The notes under the pieces were generated by a model. That model did no database searches, had not been told where the DNA came from, and saw only the letters and a list, made by a program, of their open reading frames with translations. Shown in pieces: positions 33,412-37,880 of a stretch of DNA of 37,880 bases. This DNA comes from Pseudomonadota bacterium. GTDB taxonomy: Bacteria; Pseudomonadota; Gammaproteobacteria; JAKBBU01. The stretch is taken from the NCBI GenBank assembly GCA_021808365.1, contig JAKBBU010000018.1, positions 1 through 37,880 on the forward strand. The letters run 5' to 3'. Position 1 is the stretch's first letter. Each line of letters starts with the position of its first letter. Both the position numbers and the translations under genes were made by a program.

Positions 33412-34599
33412 ATGAATGCAGTTATTGAATTAGAAAATACCTACGGTGCTCATAATTATCATCCCCTGCCCGTTGTATTAACGCGCGGGCGCGGTGTATT
33501 TGTTTGGGATGATGAAGATAATCAATACATGGATATGATGAGCGCTTATTCTGCGGTCAGTCATGGGCATTGTCATCCACGTTTGGTCAATACATTAACA
33601 CAACAAGCCAATCAACTCGCCGTTGTTTCACGTGCGTTTTATAATAATCAGCTCGGCGCATTTTTGCAGGAAGTGTGTCGTGTGGCCGATCTGCCCCGCG
33701 CACTGCCGATGAATAGCGGTGCAGAAGCGATTGAAACGGCCATTAAAGCGGTACGTAAATGGGCTTATACGGTCAAGCAAGTGCCCACTGATAAAGCTGA
33801 AATTATTGTGTGTCACGGAAATTTTCATGGGCGCACAACAACGATCGTGTCGATGTCCTCAGAGCCACAATATAAAAATGGGTTCGGTCCTTTTACACCA
33901 GGTTTTAAAGTTATTCCCTACGGTGATATTGCTGCACTTGAACAGGCTATTACGCCGAATACCGCTGCATTTTTACTTGAACCGATTCAAGGCGAAGCCG
34001 GCATTGTGATTCCGCCTGCAGGTTATTTGAAAGCCTGCGAAACGCTGTGCCGAAAAAATAAAGTATTACTCATCTGCGATGAAATTCAAACCGGTCTTGG
34101 CCGAACTGGAAAATGGTTGGCCTGCGAACATGATGATGTCAAACCCGATGGTCTCGTCCTTGGTAAAGCCCTGGGCGGTGGATTATTACCGGTTTCTGTT
34201 TTCCTTGCTCGTGATGAAATCATGGATGTCTTCACACCGGGCGATCACGGCAGCACATTTGGTGGAAATTCCTTAGCCGCAGCTGTAGGACTAGAAGCAT
34301 TGCGTATTTTAGCCGATGAACATTTAATCGAAAATTCCGCTGAATTAGGTGCTTACTTTTTGAAAGAATTGCAAGGCATCAAAAGTCCTTTGATCAAAGA
34401 GGTTCGCGGCCGCGGTTTATTTATTGGTCTTGAAATTGATCCGAAGCTCGCAAAAGCACGCGACATTTGCCTGAAAATGATGAAGAAAGGTATTCTGAGC
34501 AAGGAAACGCATGACACGGTGGTCCGTCTTGCCCCACCCCTGCTGATTACGCGCACGCAGTTGGATCAGGCGTTGGAAGTGATTAGATCGGTGGTTTAG
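33412..34599 (+). CDS. rocD: Ornithine aminotransferase (class III PLP)
   Basis: Transfers the delta-amino group of ornithine to 2-oxoglutarate, giving glutamate semialdehyde, which cyclises to pyrroline-5-carboxylate. The 395 residues contain NSGAEAIETAIKAVRKW, EPIQGEAGIVIPP, ICDEIQTGLGRTGK, the PLP-lysine in LVLGKALGGGLLPVS (Lys252) and the ornithine-transaminase pattern DHGSTFGGNSLA. Acetylornithine transaminase is the main alternative, but YGAHNYHPLPVVL at the start fits ornithine aminotransferase. The product can enter PutA, also in this window. AGAGG precedes the ATG, and the end overlaps the convergent Sel1 gene by 17 bases. Confidence 0.88.
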   Translation: MNAVIELENTYGAHNYHPLPVVLTRGRGVFVWDDEDNQYMDMMSAYSAVSHGHCHPRLVNTLTQQANQLAVVSRAFYNNQLGAFLQEVCRVADLPRALPMNSGAEAIETAIKAVRKWAYTVKQVPTDKAEIIVCHGNFHGRTTTIVSMSSEPQYKNGFGPFTPGFKVIPYGDIAALEQAITPNTAAFLLEPIQGEAGIVIPPAGYLKACETLCRKNKVLLICDEIQTGLGRTGKWLACEHDDVKPDGLVLGKALGGGLLPVSVFLARDEIMDVFTPGDHGSTFGGNSLAAAVGLEALRILADEHLIENSAELGAYFLKELQGIKSPLIKEVRGRGLFIGLEIDPKLAKARDICLKMMKKGILSKETHDTVVRLAPPLLITRTQLDQALEVIRSVV

Positions 34600-36073
34600 G
34601 GAAGGGATAAAACCCCCTGTTTTCTGCTTCATTTTCTGCCTTATTTTCTGATTTATGAATCAGCCCCTCTGGTACTGGATGCTTAGGCGGAAATAAGAAA
34701 TGTTGATAATTTTGATACATAAAATTACGCTCCGCACAAATAACTGTAGGATTCATCAACCGTTCCTCCAACGTTTGAGGTACTAGATGTTTTTCAAGTA
34801 ATCGACATGCTTTTTGAGCTTCTGAATGACCATTTTTCGCTGCTGATTGATAATATTCCAGTGCCTTGACTCCTTGATGATTCCCTTCGCAAATCATACC
34901 TAACTCATATTGAGCATCGATATGCCCTTGTGCCTCGGCTTTTAAGAAATATTCTATTGCTTTCCTCTCATTTTTTTCTACAAATTTATCATTCTTATAT
35001 AACTTTCCTAAATAATATTGAGCTTCAGAAATTTCTTCAGCAGCCATTTCCTGTAAATTGATTTGAGCCTTCTTAACACCTTGTTCTGCTGCTTGCCAAA
35101 AAAGCATTGCTGCTTTTATTTTATCTTTTACTACTCCGACCCCTTGTTTATTTATAAGTCCTAAATTATATTGGGCAAAAGCATTACCTTGCCCTGCTAA
35201 TCGTTGAAACAATTTCACCGCACCTGGAATATTCTGTTCTACACCTACACCATGAAAATACATCAAACCTAAATTATTTTGAACGTTTAAATTTTTTACT
35301 TTCCCCATGTAACCAATATATTGCTTTGCTTCATCATGTTCTTGCTCTGCTGCTTTCTGAAAATATTCTAATGCTTTTAATTGGTCTTCTTCTGTTTCTG
35401 ACCGATTAAAATAGATAACGCCTAAGCAATATTGCGCCTCGGAGTTTCCTTGCTCTGCAAGCATTACTAAACTATACCGCGCAGCTGCATGCCCTTGCTT
35501 CGCAGAAAATCCATAGTATTCAATTGCTTTCGACTCATTTTTTTCTACTCCTAAACTATGAGCGTGTATAATTCCCAAACGATTTTTCTCATCAATATGT
35601 CCTTCTCCTGCCGCCTCTTGATAACAATTTATTACCGTTGGGTAATCACTCTTCACACTTAAACCAAATTCATAGATTACTCCTAAATGATACTGTGCAT
35701 TGATATTTCCTTTATTTGCGAGCATCCGCAAATGATGTAATGCAAAAAAATGCCCTTGCTCTGCAGACAACCAGAATAGCTTCTCTGCCGTTATCTCATT
35801 TTTTTCTACTCCTTCCCCATACTCATACATCACTCCTAATTCATATTGAGCGTCAACATGTCCTTTTTCTGCTGCTAATTGATACTGCTTTACTGCTTTG
35901 TCAGCATTCTTTTTCGTCCCAAGCCCTGCAGCATACATTTTCCCTAATAAATAGGTGGCATCTATAAAGTCACTCCTTGCAGCAACAAGCATTTGCTCAA
36001 ATGCTTCATTATAATTTCCTTCATTGTAATAATTGATTGCTGTCTGGTATTGAGAAAAGTGTTTTTTTGGCAT
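34583..36073 (-). CDS. Sel1-repeat protein, about ten repeats
   Basis: The 496 residues consist mainly of 36-residue Sel1 repeats with the pattern A-x-Y-x-LG-x-(M/I)-Y-x-x-G-x-GV-(E/K)-KN...KA...Y...AAEQGH (for example AQYELGVMYEYGEGVEKNE). They run from about 8 to 425. The C-terminal 70 residues are not repetitive and end in Pro/Lys/Glu/Asn-rich sequence (ENKAENEAENRGFYPFP). No signal peptide is seen, so unlike EnhC or LpnE it may stay in the cytoplasm or be exported by another route. Sel1 proteins act as protein-binding scaffolds, and several in Legionella affect host interaction. AGGAG lies seven bases before the ATG. A regulator or effector is equally possible. Confidence 0.85.
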   Translation of the reverse strand: MPKKHFSQYQTAINYYNEGNYNEAFEQMLVAARSDFIDATYLLGKMYAAGLGTKKNADKAVKQYQLAAEKGHVDAQYELGVMYEYGEGVEKNEITAEKLFWLSAEQGHFFALHHLRMLANKGNINAQYHLGVIYEFGLSVKSDYPTVINCYQEAAGEGHIDEKNRLGIIHAHSLGVEKNESKAIEYYGFSAKQGHAAARYSLVMLAEQGNSEAQYCLGVIYFNRSETEEDQLKALEYFQKAAEQEHDEAKQYIGYMGKVKNLNVQNNLGLMYFHGVGVEQNIPGAVKLFQRLAGQGNAFAQYNLGLINKQGVGVVKDKIKAAMLFWQAAEQGVKKAQINLQEMAAEEISEAQYYLGKLYKNDKFVEKNERKAIEYFLKAEAQGHIDAQYELGMICEGNHQGVKALEYYQSAAKNGHSEAQKACRLLEKHLVPQTLEERLMNPTVICAERNFMYQNYQHFLFPPKHPVPEGLIHKSENKAENEAENRGFYPFPKPPI

Positions 36074-36166
36074 TTTAAATCTCCTAGTAATATTAATGAA
36101 TTAATTTGAAATTCGCCACCTAAGGTATAAACCCATGACGAATCCATGTTAAGTTAACTCCAAATA

Positions 36167-36264
36167 CGTTCATGATTTAATCATATGAAGATTGAATACA
36201 GATCTTTATATGCTCATGAACGCATGCTAAGATAATAGTAATTGTTGGTATTCTAAATAGAATA
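36167..36264. promoter_or_regulatory. Inverted repeats in the Sel1/orphan divergent spacer
   Basis: CGTTCATGA (36167-36175) and TCATGAACG (36214-36222) are a perfect inverted pair 38 bases apart, flanking TCATATGA (36181-36188). Further on, TATTCT-AAAT-AGAATA (36249-36264) is a perfect 16-base palindrome. They are candidate operators for the divergent genes. The whole spacer 36074-36326 is AT-rich and has no gene. Confidence 0.4.
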
Positions 36265-36326
36265 AATAACCGTTGAACATTATTGATGATTTTATGTGTA
36301 TTAAAAAACAGGGTAATAATTGATCA

Positions 36327-37649
36327 ATGAATAAACTTAAACAAATTTCATGGAAAGACATACGCGAGCGCATCCACAATCTTGCCCCGCACCTTGTAAA
36401 CATCATTGATGCCTTGAGCCCCGATGATTCTTTACCTTTATACCTTGCAACATACTCATTTGGTCAACTCATCGGTGATGAGAAACATCTGTATTATCCA
36501 ATGAATGAACAAGGCAAATTGGGTACTATTGCTGATTTATCTGAACAAATAAAAGCTGATTTCGCATACGCAGGAAACAGTATCCCCATGGGGATGGTTC
36601 TAGAAAATTCGACAGAACTTTTTATTGATGATTTTGACTTATGTTTACCCGTTAAGCTTCAGTTACCGGGAACATTTTTTGGTTTATCACGCGAACTAAA
36701 TAAACAAGGGTCATTTCATCCCTCAGGGGTATTGAAAATGAGCTCTGGCGCTCGATCTCTGTTTGTTGTTCCGAGCATCGCTGATGCTACTAGATATGCA
36801 AATCTCCAGCGAGATTATCGTATTAAAACGAGACCACCCAACACCATGCAAGAACAACATACATTACTTACGGAATTATACAATCGATCTTCATCGATAA
36901 ATGACAATACTTGGTCATCTACCCTACTCTATTTTTCGGGTGAATGGGTAGAGAAAATGAAAAATGATAATGCTTGGAAAGCATTTAAATCATATTTGCT
37001 TGAAGAAGAAAGACGGACCCATAATTTTTTTATTAACCAATCTTTTTTCGAATTGATTTTTTCATTAACACAAGCTAAAAAAAACCTTAAACCCAACCCT
37101 TATGTAGCCGATATAACCAGTTATTTGCTTTCAGTTACAGTAGGAAGTTCGCCTGGTTTTGTTGCAGCCTCTAATGAAATTGCGGCACCTGTAAAATTGT
37201 TTCAGAAAATATTATTAGAAAGTTATGGCCTTAAATATTCACCTCTTATTATGCACCCTGGATATATGAGAGTTTTATCAAATACTGATATAAATAATGT
37301 ATATTACTCTCTGAATTATCCTACAACATTAAAATTTTCACCTACGTCTCGTAAGTTTGGACGAGTTATCACTGATTTGCGTGAGTTGAAACATATCACC
37401 AACAAATTTTTTGTCGATTTAAAAAATCCATCTTCAATGTGTAAAAATACACTTGTCTATAAGATAGTTAATGCAATTGATATTGACTATTTTCACAGCA
37501 AACCTGATGCGCATGGTGAAATTTTATTAAGCGAACAATTGTCAAATGAAGACCCTTGGCTTTGTAAAAATCTATTGAATGACAAGAACATGCCATTTGC
37601 AGATAGTGGGAAATTTTTTCGAGCCTGCGTGAGAATATCAAAAAAATAA
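36327..37649 (+). CDS. Orphan protein of 440 residues, unknown function
   Basis: No family is recognised. The product has no signal peptide or clear membrane segment and looks like a folded globular protein, with balanced composition and aromatic residues throughout. Distinct stretches are PLYLATYSFGQLIGDEKHLY (about 37-56), FHPSGVLKMSSGARSLFVVP (about 130-149), TRPPNTMQEQHTLLTELYNR (about 164-185) and the C-terminal EILLSEQLSNEDPWLCKNLL. The ATG at 36327 has only a distant AGGG upstream. The gene is AT-rich, as are its flanks, and is divergent from the Sel1-repeat gene; shared control through the spacer palindromes is possible. Confidence 0.7.
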   Translation: MNKLKQISWKDIRERIHNLAPHLVNIIDALSPDDSLPLYLATYSFGQLIGDEKHLYYPMNEQGKLGTIADLSEQIKADFAYAGNSIPMGMVLENSTELFIDDFDLCLPVKLQLPGTFFGLSRELNKQGSFHPSGVLKMSSGARSLFVVPSIADATRYANLQRDYRIKTRPPNTMQEQHTLLTELYNRSSSINDNTWSSTLLYFSGEWVEKMKNDNAWKAFKSYLLEEERRTHNFFINQSFFELIFSLTQAKKNLKPNPYVADITSYLLSVTVGSSPGFVAASNEIAAPVKLFQKILLESYGLKYSPLIMHPGYMRVLSNTDINNVYYSLNYPTTLKFSPTSRKFGRVITDLRELKHITNKFFVDLKNPSSMCKNTLVYKIVNAIDIDYFHSKPDAHGEILLSEQLSNEDPWLCKNLLNDKNMPFADSGKFFRACVRISKK

Positions 37650-37790
37650 TCCAACCTAAATTATCGAAGATTTAATTTAAAAACAAACTTTAATAAGTCG
37701 CAATCCGACCAAATAATTTATAATTTTCGTATTTATTCAAATATCTCTGTATTAGCTATCCGATGCACACATTTATTTGAATAAAATTTG

Positions 37791-37819
37791 TTTAAAATCA
37801 AATAACTATCGATTATAAT
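37791..37819 (+). promoter_or_regulatory. Probable sigma-70 promoter for the gene at the right edge
   Basis: TTTAAA (37791-37796), a 17-base spacer and TATAAT (37814-37819) precede the edge gene, whose AAGGAG is at 37849-37854. The rest of 37650-37863 is very AT-rich and shows nothing else. Confidence 0.45.
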
Positions 37820-37863
37820 CTATTATCTTAAAAATTAATTTGTGTTATAAGGAGATTGTAAAG

Positions 37864-37880
37864 ATGTCTTTAGCAAGTTC
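37864..37880 (+). CDS. Start of a gene cut by the window edge
   Basis: ATG at 37864 is nine bases after AAGGAG, and a promoter lies upstream. Only the first five codons (MSLAS) are visible, so the product cannot be named. Confidence 0.5.

Noticed and set aside
33624..33640. TGTTTCACGTG in the ornithine aminotransferase gene, similar to parS
   Set aside because: Only the left 11 of 16 bases match and the right half is lost; a similar partial match occurs in hemH near 12130. These fit chance.

Overview
The window looks like chromosome from a gamma-proteobacterium, most likely of the order Legionellales (Coxiella/Aquicella/Legionella-like). Housekeeping proteins (RF2, RNase HI, DnaQ, ferrochelatase, ParA/ParB, FadE, PutA) are gamma-proteobacterial in type. 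Between them lie proteins typical of host-associated Legionellales: an ankyrin protein with a papain-like N-terminus, a Sel1-repeat protein, a PAS-LuxR regulator and large AT-rich orphans. This assignment rests on protein families and gene order; the species cannot be named.

Layout. 0-1.6 kb: an ankyrin effector candidate (minus). 1.8-6.4 kb: leucine dehydrogenase, a 2-oxoacid dehydrogenase E2, a Kup potassium transporter and a PAS-LuxR regulator, tightly packed on plus. 6.5-7.7 kb: a secreted avidin-like protein, a palindromic repeat, a small membrane protein and the relic of a DUF4143 ATPase. 7.7-13.8 kb (minus): SDR, hemH, putA and a CPA2 antiporter with overlapping or nearly touching ends. 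13.9-15.7 kb: bioF and a BioH-like esterase. 15.7-20.8 kb: accessory zone with a 704-residue orphan, a 2-hydroxyacid dehydrogenase, a cut-down GrpB protein, an Rpn-type tail fragment and a protein with two SH3-like repeats. 20.8-24.4 kb (minus): parA, parB, a LysE-like protein, folB and a 5'-nucleotidase. 24.5-27.1 kb: an EmrA/EmrB-type efflux pair. 27.4-30.5 kb: prfB with its programmed frameshift, a YafS-like methyltransferase, rnhA and dnaQ. 30.5-30.95 kb: a non-coding stretch with a perfect 29-bp inverted repeat and a cluster of three DnaA boxes. 31-34.6 kb: fadE and ornithine aminotransferase. 34.6-37.9 kb: the Sel1-repeat protein, a 440-residue orphan and the first codons of another gene.

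How genes fit together. PutA and ornithine aminotransferase both feed pyrroline-5-carboxylate to glutamate. Leucine dehydrogenase and the E2 suggest branched-chain amino-acid breakdown, and FadE adds fatty-acid oxidation; together they suit a bacterium living on host amino acids and lipids. BioF and the esterase belong to biotin synthesis, and the same window carries an avidin-like protein. parAB lies about 6.5 kb from the DnaA-box cluster, which raises the possibility of a replication-origin region, although dnaA, gidA and gidB are not here.

The most interesting items are the avidin-like protein with two conserved cysteines but altered biotin contacts, the Cys-His-Asp ankyrin protein, the 29-bp perfect inverted repeat beside the DnaA boxes, and the two orphan proteins. 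No rRNA, tRNA, CRISPR array or intact insertion sequence was seen.
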